Source of the DNA: a bacterium
GTDB lineage: Bacteria; Babelota; Babeliae; Babelales; RVW-14
Assembly: GCA_023249935.1 (NCBI GenBank)
Contig: JAHFBQ010000003.1
Span: 1 to 41,043 of the forward strand
Length of the DNA: 41,043 nucleotides
Reading direction: 5' to 3'
Of this stretch, positions 16,895 through 26,010 are shown piece by piece. Numbering within the stretch: the stretch's first letter is position 1; every line of letters starts with the position of its first letter. Under the pieces are notes generated by a model. It saw nothing but the letters and a program-made list of their open reading frames with translations, was not told the DNA's origin and did no database searches. The position numbers were made by a program, and so were the translations under genes.

Positions 16895-17635
16895 ATGAAA
16901 TCAGTGCTCCATGAGGCATCTTCAATTTTGAAAGCCATTGAGAAAGCATGGGAAGCGTCCGGCAAACCAACAGAGTTTACCGTCAAGGTCTTGGAACAAG
17001 GTGAGAAAAAATTTTGGTTCTTTTCTAGCAGGCCAGCCATCGTTTCAATCTCTTTCGATCCTAGACATGTAACCAAAGCAAAGCCTCTTCAACCGTCAAG
17101 TAAAAATAGACGAGTCTCTCCTCAAAGCGGTGGAAGTACTCAAGAAAAGCTTCTCAACGGCACTTCAACACCACAGCTTGATTCTGTTTCCAGAAATAAT
17201 CGTCAAGGCCGTCAACAAAATCAACAATCTCAGCCTCGTCAAAGCATGCAGCAGAACCAGCAACGCAATGCTCGTCCGACACAGAATACACAACCACAAA
17301 GACAAGTTACTCAAGCTGCACCAATACAAGAACAGCAGCGTCAGCCGAAACAGCCAATGGCTCAAGAAGCAGTTGCAATTTGGACCCCAGAGCTAGCAAC
17401 ATTTGTTAATAAAGAGCTCAAAGAGATTTTGCACATCATGGGTATTACTACCCCTTTTCAAGAGAAACTGGACCAAAAAACATTGACCATTACCTTTGCT
17501 CATCCCCCTTTGGACAACAAAGAAGATGCTCGCTTGCTTTATATCAGTCTCTCTTACCTGCTCATCCAAGCAACTAAGAAGTTGGAAAAGAAGAAACTGC
17601 GCGGGTTCCATCTCATCGTTAATGCTGCGTCATAA
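16895..17635 (+). CDS. khpB: Jag/KhpB-like RNA-binding protein with degenerate KH domain
   Basis: A 246-residue protein. Residues 1-55 match the Jag N-terminal domain (LKAIEKAWEASGKP, then VKVLEQGEKKFWFFSSRPAIVSI, the place of the usual KGFLGIGxKPA). A Gln/Asn/Arg-rich low-complexity linker (about 60-160) follows. Residues about 165-246 look like the KH fold (ELKEILHIMGI, TLTITFAHPP, LLYISLSYLLIQATKKL, GFHLIVNA). The glycine-rich GxxG RNA-contact loop is not visible and the C-terminal R3H domain is missing. Jag/KhpB is usually encoded between yidC and mnmE; here mnmE follows after nine bases, which supports the call, while yidC is elsewhere. GAAAGG lies upstream of the ATG. Confidence 0.75.
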   Translation: MKSVLHEASSILKAIEKAWEASGKPTEFTVKVLEQGEKKFWFFSSRPAIVSISFDPRHVTKAKPLQPSSKNRRVSPQSGGSTQEKLLNGTSTPQLDSVSRNNRQGRQQNQQSQPRQSMQQNQQRNARPTQNTQPQRQVTQAAPIQEQQRQPKQPMAQEAVAIWTPELATFVNKELKEILHIMGITTPFQEKLDQKTLTITFAHPPLDNKEDARLLYISLSYLLIQATKKLEKKKLRGFHLIVNAAS

Positions 17636-17644
17636 TTAATTCAT

Positions 17645-19057
17645 ATGCGCACGTCACACAACACGTTGTTGCCCAAGGATCAAGAAACTATTGTTGCATT
17701 GGCAACCCCTCAAGGAAGTGGTGCCATTGCTCTCGTACGCCTAAGTGGTGTTGACGTTATTCGTGTTGTTGACTCTATCGCACAACTTTCATCAAATAAA
17801 TCTTTGGCTTCTGTCGACAGCCACACCATCAATCATGGCTTTGTTGTTGACCAACAGAGAACCAAGCTTGATGAAGTGCTATTTCTTTTGATGCGAGCTC
17901 CCAAAACCTTTACGGGACAAGACACCATAGAAATCAGTTGCCACAATAATCCATTTATTATTGAAAACATTATCCAAGCCGCCATTGCAGCTGGGGCCAG
18001 ACATGCTGGTCCAGGTGAATTTACAATGCGTGGCTTTCTCTATGGCAAGTTTGATTTAACACAAGCCGAAGCTATCAATGAAATTATTCACGCTCCCTCT
18101 GAAAAAGCGCTTCAAAGTGCCCTTGCTCAGCTTAAAGGCAGTCTTTCACAGCGATTTACTGCTGTTGAAACCAGCATCATAGAACTCCTAACCCTATGCG
18201 AGGCAAGCTTTGAATTTCTTGAAGAAGAACAACGTGATCTTAATTTCACCACCCTAGTCCACGAAAAAATCCAAAATCTTTTAGCAGAGCTGCAAGATAT
18301 TAAGAAACATTTCAATGCTCAACAACGCATCAAAGATGGTATCCGCATTGCCCTTATTGGCTCGGTCAATGCAGGAAAATCGAGTCTTTTCAATGCATTA
18401 CTCGGCAAAAACCGAGCCATTGTTACCAGCATGGCTGGCACAACACGTGATAGTATCGAGGCAAATTTATACAAAGGTGGTTATTTTTGGCTCCTTATCG
18501 ACACTGCAGGCCTACGCCAGACAGGCGATTTTATTGAGCAACAGGGCATCGAGCGCTCCTACGAAGAAGCTCTAAAAGCCGACCTCGTACTACTCGTTAT
18601 CGATTCCAGTCGTACTATGACCGCTGAAGAGAAAGTTATGTACAGCAGAATAGCCATCGACCATGCCGCAAAAACACTTGTTGTTTTAAATAAAATCGAT
18701 CTACCCATACTTTTAAAAAGAGACTTCCCGCCAATTGCACATCTTCAAGCTTTTTCTGTTTCTACTGATCAAAACATTGGTTTGACGGAACTAGAAGATG
18801 CGATCGCTAAAAAAATCGAATCTCTATTCCACTTACAACAAACGTCATTTGTCCTTTCACACCGACAATTCAATCTCATGGGTGAAATTGAGAAAAAACT
18901 GTTGTATATTGAAAGCTCTTTGACTAGTCAGGTACACTATGAACTGGTGGCCTATGAGCTTAAAGACTTGCTTGAAAAGGTCTGTGAGCTGACCGGCAAG
19001 CATATTTCAGAGGAAATTTTGGATACCGTATTCACCAAATTTTGTATCGGAAAATGA
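17645..19057 (+). CDS. mnmE: tRNA modification GTPase MnmE
   Basis: With MnmG, MnmE makes the (carboxymethyl)aminomethyl modification on U34 of certain tRNAs. The 470-residue length is typical. The N-terminal tetrahydrofolate-binding domain opens with ETIVALATPQGSGAIALVRLSG. The G domain has GSVNAGKSS (about 239-247), the switch motif GTTRDS, DTAGLR and NKID. The protein ends with the invariant FCIGK, where Cys467 is the conserved C-terminal cysteine. No clear Shine-Dalgarno is seen before the ATG, in keeping with close coupling to the Jag-like gene nine bases upstream. Confidence 0.97.
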   Translation: MRTSHNTLLPKDQETIVALATPQGSGAIALVRLSGVDVIRVVDSIAQLSSNKSLASVDSHTINHGFVVDQQRTKLDEVLFLLMRAPKTFTGQDTIEISCHNNPFIIENIIQAAIAAGARHAGPGEFTMRGFLYGKFDLTQAEAINEIIHAPSEKALQSALAQLKGSLSQRFTAVETSIIELLTLCEASFEFLEEEQRDLNFTTLVHEKIQNLLAELQDIKKHFNAQQRIKDGIRIALIGSVNAGKSSLFNALLGKNRAIVTSMAGTTRDSIEANLYKGGYFWLLIDTAGLRQTGDFIEQQGIERSYEEALKADLVLLVIDSSRTMTAEEKVMYSRIAIDHAAKTLVVLNKIDLPILLKRDFPPIAHLQAFSVSTDQNIGLTELEDAIAKKIESLFHLQQTSFVLSHRQFNLMGEIEKKLLYIESSLTSQVHYELVAYELKDLLEKVCELTGKHISEEILDTVFTKFCIGK

Positions 19058-19089
19058 TTAACAAAAGCTGAGGGTCGGGGGGAGTCGTA

Positions 19090-20298
19090 ATGAATTGCTC
19101 ATCGAGTAAGTTCATTAGATTTTTAGCATTCTTTATGATGCTCTTCATGGGCATCGGGCTGAACACGCCCATCGACGCAAGCACACATCAAATAGGCAAG
19201 ACCTCACGAAAGAACAAGCGTAAAAAACGCTCCCGACGTAATCGCAGCATGCGTAAAAAAGTTACTCACAACATTATCTACACTAAATTTTCACGAACAC
19301 TTTCAAAATTTTTTGACCATGAACAAGACCCAATCCCTGAATCAAATTATTATGTATGGCAAGGCGAAAGCAAAATCCCCTTCGATGAACTTATCCTATC
19401 TTGGAATGCACTTCGTCCCGCACAAGGCCATATCACTTTTTATGTCAGCGTTAAGCATGAAGCTGAAAAGGACTTTTCACCTTGGCATCGCTTGGCAGAA
19501 TGGGGTTCAGACTCACAAAAAACCTTCACCAACCAACTAAACCCCTATGTTCACACTAAGTATGTAAAAGTTGAGATGCAACGAGATCTTGTCGCCTCAG
19601 CGTTTAAAATCAAAGCAGTTTTTTCTGAAGGCGCATCAAAACGCTCACTTAACGCTCTTTTTGCCTGTATATCAAATATGAAAATGTTTAGACACAATAG
19701 ATCAATACCAGAAAAATCAAGCCTCCTGATCAAAGGTGTTCCTCAGCAATCTCAAATGGTTGTCGACCACCCACGCTACAAAGAGCTATGTTCACCAGCC
19801 TCAACAAGCATGATTGTTCAGTATTTTGCAAACAAATTGTATGGCGGCATGGGTTCACAACGCATGCAAGATTATGTGTATGATTTTGCTGAAAAAGTAC
19901 ATGATGACGGGGTCTTAGGAATCTACGGCAACTGGCCACTCAATGTTGCACAGGCACACGATGCTTCAAACGGCAATATTTTTTATCGAGTCGAACGCCT
20001 CAACAATTTTGCCGAATTGTATGATTATCTATCCAAAGAAATACCTGTAGCCGTTAGTGTTCGCCGTCTCAAGGGCGGAGCAACTCCCTATCGCGGCGGC
20101 CATTTTATGGTTGTCGTTGGCTGGGATAGCACAAGAAATTCTGTCATTTGCATCGACCCAGCATTCCGCGGCAATCGCAAAACGCTAAAACGCTACAATC
20201 TTTCCCATTTTCTTACAGCTTGGGCCTTATCTAGAAACCTTAGCTATATCCCTATGCCAAAGCATGGCATATGGCAGTGGCAGGAAACAGTGAGCTAA
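19090..20298 (+). CDS. Secreted C39-type cysteine peptidase
   Basis: A 402-residue exported protein. A signal peptide (hydrophobic FLAFFMMLFMGIGLN) is followed by a strongly basic stretch (KTSRKNKRKKRSRRNRSMRK), then an uncharacterised beta-type domain (about 85-200, with LSWNALRP and FSPWHRLAEWG). The C-terminal peptidase_C39_2-like domain has GVPQQSQM, catalytic Cys234 in LCSPASTSM, His338 in GGHFMVVVGW and Asp356 in CIDPA. Such enzymes cut peptides or peptidoglycan-linked substrates; no ABC exporter is fused, so it is not a bacteriocin-processing transporter. GGGGGAG lies just before the ATG. It starts a run of four secreted-protein genes. The catalytic triad looks intact; the substrate is unknown. 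Confidence 0.83.
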   Translation: MNCSSSKFIRFLAFFMMLFMGIGLNTPIDASTHQIGKTSRKNKRKKRSRRNRSMRKKVTHNIIYTKFSRTLSKFFDHEQDPIPESNYYVWQGESKIPFDELILSWNALRPAQGHITFYVSVKHEAEKDFSPWHRLAEWGSDSQKTFTNQLNPYVHTKYVKVEMQRDLVASAFKIKAVFSEGASKRSLNALFACISNMKMFRHNRSIPEKSSLLIKGVPQQSQMVVDHPRYKELCSPASTSMIVQYFANKLYGGMGSQRMQDYVYDFAEKVHDDGVLGIYGNWPLNVAQAHDASNGNIFYRVERLNNFAELYDYLSKEIPVAVSVRRLKGGATPYRGGHFMVVVGWDSTRNSVICIDPAFRGNRKTLKRYNLSHFLTAWALSRNLSYIPMPKHGIWQWQETVS

Positions 20299-20460
20299 AC
20301 CCCGTCCAAATAATCAATATTACCCATAAAACCGCAATTTTCGCACTAAAGCCTGTGGTTTAATACACCATTTTGATAAATTATTGCAAATAGAAAATAA
20401 ATACAAGTAAGCTTGGGCTAGGAGTAATTTAGTCCGACAAATAACCATTTTAGGATAGAA

Positions 20461-20955
20461 ATGAAGAAAATCTTACCAGTTCTCATTATTTTTGGACTCA
20501 GTCATATGACTACAATAATGGCAGCCAGTAAATATCAAGATATCGACACGGCGCAAGCACAACCCATGAAGAGTCTGAGCTTTGCAGAACGTTTTCGTCT
20601 TTGGATGGAAGAAAGAGAGCTACAAAAGCGTTTAGAAGCTGAAGAAAAACAACTAAAAATAGCGCAAAAAGAAGAGCAAAAAGAATTCGAAGCCGATCTT
20701 AGGCAACTACAAGTCGAACACAAAAGAGGTTCCGAAACATTAAAAGTTGAACAGACGGCCGAATTTACCGCACTAAAAGCTGAACAGAAAAGACTTCTGG
20801 CATTACAGAAAGATATAGAGCGTCAACAAAGAAAAGTCGCCAAAGAGCTAGAAACGCTGCACGGAAACGCAATGTATAGTAAAAAAATTGCTGATCATCG
20901 CTCCTTACTTAAAGATGCAGCTCCACATGATGATGATGATGAGGTTCTCTACTAA
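20461..20955 (+). CDS. Small secreted coiled-coil protein
   Basis: I do not recognise this 164-residue protein. A signal peptide (MKKILPVLIIFGLSHMTTIMA) is followed by a long Glu/Lys/Gln-rich coiled coil (about 50-140) and an acidic end with several Asp. AGGA lies six bases before the ATG. It is probably periplasmic or surface located. The 162 bases upstream (20299-20460) contain only a weak hairpin (AAACCGCA/TGTGGTTT, about 20327-20359) after the peptidase gene. Confidence 0.75.
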   Translation: MKKILPVLIIFGLSHMTTIMAASKYQDIDTAQAQPMKSLSFAERFRLWMEERELQKRLEAEEKQLKIAQKEEQKEFEADLRQLQVEHKRGSETLKVEQTAEFTALKAEQKRLLALQKDIERQQRKVAKELETLHGNAMYSKKIADHRSLLKDAAPHDDDDEVLY

Positions 20956-21011
20956 GTTTTGATGCGTGTTCGATTGATGATTAGTAATAGTTTTTAATTT
21001 TTGGAGGTTTT

Positions 21012-21532
21012 ATGAAGAATAATAATTTACTCAAGCTTTTAACGCTCGGAGCGTTGTTTGTTGTCTCATCGCTTGAGGCTGGTACTAAAAAGGTAAAAAA
21101 AGAGAGCGTGAGGATGATAATGTAGAGCAGCCTCGGCGCAGATTTGAAGATGATAGTGTGCAGCAGCTGCAGCACGAATTTATGCCGGGCGCTCAAAATT
21201 CTTATGTTACAGAAACCCAACAGCAACAAGCCCTAGCCCCTACTGTAGTTGATCGAGAGATCGTAATTGATCAAAAGCTCATAAAAAAACAAGATGAGAT
21301 CTTGAGATTATTGCGAGAATGCGAGTCAACACTCCCAGGGGAGCGAGAAGACAACATGGGTCTAATAGTCACAATACGCCGTTTGGAAAAACAAAGCAAA
21401 GAGTTTACGTCTATAGCTGACGGTGAAAAATTACGTCAAGAAGCGCTGGGTCTATTAGAAATAATCAAAGCAATGGCTGACCAATCACAAACTTACAGTG
21501 AAGAGGCTTGGAGCCTATCCGAAGAAGAGTAA
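21012..21532 (+). CDS. Secreted helical protein interrupted by a -1 frameshift at an A7 run
   Basis: A strong ribosome site (GGAGG, 21003-21007) and ATG at 21012 start a clear signal peptide (MKNNNLLKLLTLGALFVVSS) that ends after 37 codons at a TAG. The -1 frame is open from 21089, has no good start of its own, and continues to 21532 with a Glu/Gln-rich helical protein. The switch point is a run of seven A at 21095-21101, in phase as GTA AAA AAA G, which is a classic slippery heptamer. One extra A would give a continuous protein of about 173 residues (GTKKVKKREREDD at the junction). This is either a true pseudogene, polymerase or ribosome slippage, phase variation, or a sequencing error. No family is recognised. 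A GTG at 21158 could start a short form without a signal peptide. Confidence 0.65.
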
Positions 21533-21650
21533 AATTCTTTTAGAAAATAGAGTTGACGCCGCTAATTGCAGTTGGGCAAAGAATACTTTTTGCGTCTTTG
21601 TCCAACCTATTTTTCAAACTGCGAAAATTATTAAGCCGGCAAGGAGAGCA

Positions 21651-22556
21651 ATGAAGATCTTTAGAAACATTTTATTCATCGGCATCACAGCCAGTGTAAG
21701 TGCTAGTAATTCACGCAATCCAACCATTACACATCGAGAACGAAAACGTCATTGGCTCAGCGGACCTCTATCAGCCCTCTTGAACAGGGGCGAGGCTGTC
21801 TTAAACAAATATGAAGATTTAAAAAATCCATTCAACATAGAAACACGCAGGCTCTTGCTCTATTTGCGAGGAGAATTAATGTGTTTTTATAATACAGCAC
21901 AGTATTATCCAGAATTTAACCCGATAACCATAGGCGGCATCGTAACTGATTATTATAAAAATTTAGTAGAAGATCTCCAGCAACAACTCGATCGCGCACG
22001 AACACAACAAGAAGTTAATGTGATCGCTCAAGAGATTGAATTACTAAAGAATAGATTCTTTGATCTAGTAAAAGACAAAATGCACCGACTAATTCTCCTC
22101 ATTGATGAGAACGACAAGCTTTTCCCCAATAAGGAATTTATCAAACAGCTTGTCAGTTTAAAATTTCTTGTGACTCAAGCAATTGCGAACATACACGAAC
22201 ACAAAAGATACTTTGCCAATATGGACTGGCGCATACTTGATGATTTTAAAACGCTTGAATATGATATAAATTATTATGTCTTAAACACCATTAACGAGCA
22301 CAGAAAAGAGCTGCAAATAAAACTCAAGCCCCCTTTAACCGAATATCAGCGCAGCCTTGTTTTAGCCGCTAATGAGCTCACCACCCAGTATAAAAAAATA
22401 AGAAAAAGTATTACCAAAAGCTCATTATCACCTCTGATCGCACTTGAACAAAGTTTTAAAGCACTCTTGCAACACCTCAATGAAGAAGCTACACAACAGG
22501 CCGCTGAGACCTCATCTCGAGAACAAGGAGCTTCAGATTCCGACGCTTCCAACTAA
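21651..22556 (+). CDS. Secreted helical protein of unknown function
   Basis: A 301-residue protein with a short signal peptide (MKIFRNILFIGITASVSAS) and an otherwise alpha-helical, charged sequence that I cannot assign. Heptad-like stretches lie at about 100-135 (NLVEDLQQQLDRARTQQEV) and in the last 70 residues, and it ends in a Ser/Asp/Glu-rich tail. The start at 21651 is chosen because AAGGAG lies five bases before it and the signal peptide begins there; the open frame extends further upstream to 21498, overlapping the previous gene. Together with the two preceding genes it forms a small run of secreted helical proteins, which suggests one transcript with a joint role. Confidence 0.78.
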   Translation: MKIFRNILFIGITASVSASNSRNPTITHRERKRHWLSGPLSALLNRGEAVLNKYEDLKNPFNIETRRLLLYLRGELMCFYNTAQYYPEFNPITIGGIVTDYYKNLVEDLQQQLDRARTQQEVNVIAQEIELLKNRFFDLVKDKMHRLILLIDENDKLFPNKEFIKQLVSLKFLVTQAIANIHEHKRYFANMDWRILDDFKTLEYDINYYVLNTINEHRKELQIKLKPPLTEYQRSLVLAANELTTQYKKIRKSITKSSLSPLIALEQSFKALLQHLNEEATQQAAETSSREQGASDSDASN

Positions 22557-22660
22557 AAAGCTGTTGATTTTTCTATGGCTTGGATGACATCTAAAGAGTA
22601 ATCTATTACGCTTATCTGTGTTAAAAATCAGTTGCACCCTTTAACGCAAAGGAGAGCACG

Positions 22661-25222
22661 GTGAAAACAGATAATTTTACACACGGCTTTACAGAAATTT
22701 TACAAAAGGCGGTGGAAACCGCCCAGCAAGCAAAGCATGCTTCTATTTCCATAGTACACATCCTAAAAGAATTAGTACTTCACCAACTTTTTATCAGCGC
22801 ATTGGCCAAAACCTCAATTAAGCTTACTCAGATTCAACAGGTCATTGATACGCAGCTCAAGCAGCTCCCTGTAACAAGCGACATAACACAACAAACAGCC
22901 GATCGCTCACTGCAAGAGTTCTTACAGCTGTGCAAAGAAGAGAGCAAAAAATTGGGTGATGAGTTTGTAAGCGTAGATATTGCAATTCTCGCACTTACAA
23001 AAATGCAACAACTCCCAGCTCCTATCAATCAACTCTTTTTAAGCGGTAATTTTAACTATAAAACTATTCTGGCCTGGCTTACCGACCTACGTAAGGGAGA
23101 AACCGTGAAATCTCAAGATGCAGAAAATACCTATCAAGTTCTAGAAAAATATTGCCAAGATCTAACCAAGCTGGCTCAAGAGGGCAAACTCGACCCAGTT
23201 ATCGGCCGCAACGACGAAATTAGACGTGTTGTTCAAATACTTTCTCGAAGAACAAAAAATAATCCTGTTCTTATCGGCGACCCTGGCGTAGGTAAAACCG
23301 CTATCGTTGAGGGAATCGCTCAACGAATTATCGACAACGATGTCCCAGAAGGACTCCGCGGACATCGCATTCTCACGCTAGACATGGGTTCTCTTGTCGC
23401 CGGCACTAAATATCGCGGAGAATTTGAGGAACGACTTAAAGCTATTCTTGCTGCAGTAGAAAAAGAAGAAGGTGGCATCATCCTGTTTATTGATGAGCTG
23501 CACCTCCTTGTTGGCGCAGGGTCAAGCGGCGGCGGCATGGATGCCTCAAACCTACTAAAACCAGCTCTCGCCCGCGGCTTGCTGCACTGCATAGGCGCCA
23601 CAACGATTGTCGAATACAAAAAATATATCGAAAAAGACGCCGCTCTTGAGCGACGCTTCCAGAAAGTGTTAGTCGAAGAGCCATCCGTTGAAGACACCAT
23701 CTCAATTCTGCGCGGCCTGAAAGAGCGTTACGAACTTCATCACGGCATTCGCATCAAAGACCAAGCTTTGGTCAAGGCTGCTCAGCTTTCAGCCCGTATG
23801 ATCCCAGACCGTTTTTTACCAGATAAAGCCATCGATTTAATAGATGAAGCTGCAGCTATGATTAAAATGAACGCCGATTCAAAACCGGAGACAATGGATA
23901 AGCTTGATCGTAAAATCCGTCAGCTTGAGATCGAAAAAGTTGCCCTTAGCAAAGAACCAGACGAACAATCAAAAAAGCGCCTTTCCGAGTTAGAAAAAGA
24001 ATTGAGCACTCTCAAAGAAGAAAATCGTTCCCTCCTTGATCGTTGGAACGCTGAAAAAAAACCGCTGGAGGCTATTCAAAAACTCAAAGAATCCATCGAT
24101 ACAGCCAAAGTTGAATTTGCACAGGCTGAACGTCAAGGTGATTTGAGCAAAGCGTCTATGATCAAATATGGCAAGATAGTCGATCTTGAGAAAAAATTAG
24201 CAGCAGCTCAACAGACACTGGAAAAAACCGCCAGCAAACTCATTAAAGAAGAAGTTGATGAAAACGATATTGCAGCCGTTTTAGCTCGCTGGATTAAAGT
24301 ACCGGTCGAAAAATTAACGCAGGACGAAAGCTCTAAGCTCATCAACATGGAACAGGAGCTCCATCAACGCGTTATCGGCCAGAACGAGGCAATCACCAAA
24401 GTGGCCAATACCATCCGTGTGCATAGAGCAGGCATTGGTGACCAAAATAGACCAATAGGTTCGTTTCTCTTTCTTGGACCAACCGGCGTAGGTAAAACTG
24501 AAGTAGCTAAAACATTAGCCGACTTTTTATTCAATGATCCACACAAGATGATTCGCATCGACATGTCAGAATACATGGAAAAACATGCAGTTTCCCGACT
24601 CATCGGCGCTCCTCCAGGGTACGTTGGCTATGAAGAAGGCGGTCAACTCACGGAACAGGTACGCAAAAACCCTTACAGTGTATTGCTCTTCGATGAAGTT
24701 GAAAAAGCGCATAGCGACGTTTTTAATATCTTCTTACAAATTCTTGATGAGGGCCATCTAACCGATAGCCAAGGCCGTACGGTATCATTTAAAAACTGCA
24801 TTATTATCATGACTTCAAATATTGGCTCGCACCTCATTCTTGAAGCCAAAGAAATTAATGAGAAAATAAAAAAAGAGATTGAAAAGCTCTTACTAGGAAA
24901 CTTTAGACCGGAATTCCTAAATAGAATCGATGAAATTGTCTATTTCAAGTCACTCCAGAAAAACGATTTATGTTCAATAGCCAGCATCCAACTCACCCAA
25001 CTTCAAAAGAGACTCAATGAACAAAATATCTCGTTGTCTTGGGCTGATGAAGCATTGAGCTTACTTGGTGATATCGGATTTGAACCTGAATTTGGCGCAA
25101 GACCAATGAAACGAGCTATTCAGGCCCAGGTGATTAACCCACTGGCAACGGAAGTATTAAAACATCCTGAGAAAAAAACATTTACGCTAGAGACCAAGGC
25201 AGGAAAGTTGATAGTTGCCTGA
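22661..25222 (+). CDS. clpB: Disaggregase chaperone ClpB
   Basis: ClpB is the hexameric AAA+ disaggregase that rescues aggregated proteins with DnaK. The 853-residue length is standard. Visible are the N-terminal repeat domain (1-145), first AAA module with GDPGVGKT (about 206-213) and LFIDELH, the coiled-coil M domain (about 400-520) that separates ClpB from ClpA/ClpC, and the second AAA module with GPTGVGKT (about 606-613) and LLFDEVEKAH, then the small C-terminal domain (FGARPMKRAIQ). The start is GTG at 22661 with GGAGAG upstream. No CIRCE element or clear heat-shock promoter is seen in the 104 bases upstream. It ends before a strong palindromic terminator. Confidence 0.98.
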   Translation: MKTDNFTHGFTEILQKAVETAQQAKHASISIVHILKELVLHQLFISALAKTSIKLTQIQQVIDTQLKQLPVTSDITQQTADRSLQEFLQLCKEESKKLGDEFVSVDIAILALTKMQQLPAPINQLFLSGNFNYKTILAWLTDLRKGETVKSQDAENTYQVLEKYCQDLTKLAQEGKLDPVIGRNDEIRRVVQILSRRTKNNPVLIGDPGVGKTAIVEGIAQRIIDNDVPEGLRGHRILTLDMGSLVAGTKYRGEFEERLKAILAAVEKEEGGIILFIDELHLLVGAGSSGGGMDASNLLKPALARGLLHCIGATTIVEYKKYIEKDAALERRFQKVLVEEPSVEDTISILRGLKERYELHHGIRIKDQALVKAAQLSARMIPDRFLPDKAIDLIDEAAAMIKMNADSKPETMDKLDRKIRQLEIEKVALSKEPDEQSKKRLSELEKELSTLKEENRSLLDRWNAEKKPLEAIQKLKESIDTAKVEFAQAERQGDLSKASMIKYGKIVDLEKKLAAAQQTLEKTASKLIKEEVDENDIAAVLARWIKVPVEKLTQDESSKLINMEQELHQRVIGQNEAITKVANTIRVHRAGIGDQNRPIGSFLFLGPTGVGKTEVAKTLADFLFNDPHKMIRIDMSEYMEKHAVSRLIGAPPGYVGYEEGGQLTEQVRKNPYSVLLFDEVEKAHSDVFNIFLQILDEGHLTDSQGRTVSFKNCIIIMTSNIGSHLILEAKEINEKIKKEIEKLLLGNFRPEFLNRIDEIVYFKSLQKNDLCSIASIQLTQLQKRLNEQNISLSWADEALSLLGDIGFEPEFGARPMKRAIQAQVINPLATEVLKHPEKKTFTLETKAGKLIVA

Positions 25223-25254
25223 TTGATAGCAACAACATCTTCTCCTTTAAACGA

Positions 25255-25288
25255 AAGATCCCCTGCTGATGCATCAGCAGGGGATCTT
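25255..25288. terminator. Bidirectional terminator between clpB and the histone-like gene
   Basis: A perfect 34-base palindrome (arms of 15 around TGCA) lies between the convergent genes. Both sides have only short T-rich stretches. Its placement suits termination from either side. Confidence 0.75.
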
Positions 25289-25314
25289 CTTAGTTCTATG
25301 TAAAAAACCAGCGC

Positions 25315-25593
25315 TTAGCTTGCTTTAGATTTTTCTACGCGAGGTTTCATAGGAACTTTTTTAGCAGCTTTTTTGCCTGCGCGTTTTGCAGTTTTTTTGG
25401 CTGCTTTTTTTCTTTTTGGAGCAGCTCTTTTAGCTGCTTTTTTAGCGCCTTTTTTAACTGCACGCTTTACAGCTTTTTTAGCCACTTTTCTTTTTGGAGC
25501 AGCTCTTTTAACCGCTCTTTTAGCTGCCTTTTTAGGGGCTGCACGTTTTACGGCTTTTTTAACCGCTCTTTTTGCTGATTTTCTTACTGCCAT
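25315..25593 (-). CDS. Histone H1-like DNA-binding protein
   Basis: A 92-residue, extremely basic protein made almost only of Lys, Ala, Arg, Val and Pro, with repeated units such as KRAVKKA and KRAAPK. This is the make-up of eukaryotic H1 tails and of bacterial H1-like proteins such as chlamydial HctB and Pro-Ala-Lys-rich nucleoid proteins. It should bind DNA without sequence specificity and may compact the nucleoid in a developmental or dormant stage, as in Chlamydia; that role is an inference. AAAGGAG precedes the ATG by eight bases, and a promoter candidate lies at 25668-25698. Low complexity means similarity alone cannot show common descent. Confidence 0.85.
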   Translation of the reverse strand: MAVRKSAKRAVKKAVKRAAPKKAAKRAVKRAAPKRKVAKKAVKRAVKKGAKKAAKRAAPKRKKAAKKTAKRAGKKAAKKVPMKPRVEKSKAS

Positions 25594-25667
25594 GGGATAC
25601 TCTCCTTTTTTAGTACTGGTGAAACACCTACTCCTTTTTACTTCACGCCCTTTTCAGAGCTAATTTT

Positions 25668-25698
25668 AGTATAGGCACTTTTTACCCCAGTTTGTCAA
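25668..25698 (-). promoter_or_regulatory. Candidate promoter of the histone-like gene
   Basis: On the minus strand, TTGACA (25698-25693) and TATACT (25673-25668) are 19 bases apart, about 75 bases before the gene. The rest of the 417-base gap to priA (25594-26010) is strongly AT-rich; I see no gene in it, and only a weak possible -10 (TACACT, near 25970) for priA. Confidence 0.5.
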
Positions 25699-26010
25699 AT
25701 AAAATAAATCCATTGACCCATTTTCTTAAAAATAGTCATAAAAAATGCGCTTGCCCTTTGCTGAAAAAGCTCTATAAACTCGATTAAATCCTTTCTTTAA
25801 GTATTTTTTTAATTTGGGATATTTTTTTAAAAACCAACTAAAATTTCACAGAAAAAAAATGCGCTGGTCCCAATAAAAATTTTTAATCTCGCATTAGCCC
25901 TTATCAAACAGCCCATCCACGTAGTCCAAAACAGACCAGCATTTTCAATCTACAAGCATTGCAGTACACTACCAGTTCCTAATCAGCCATTTTTTAGAGG
26001 GTGAATCATC

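Noticed and set aside
16780..17076. Minus-strand frame of 98 codons upstream of and opposite the Jag-like gene
   Set aside because: No ribosome site, no recognisable features, and it overlaps the well-supported Jag start on the other strand.
22557..22660. CIRCE or heat-shock promoter before clpB
   Set aside because: No GCACTC-N9-GAGTGC repeat or clear sigma32-like boxes could be seen in this interval.
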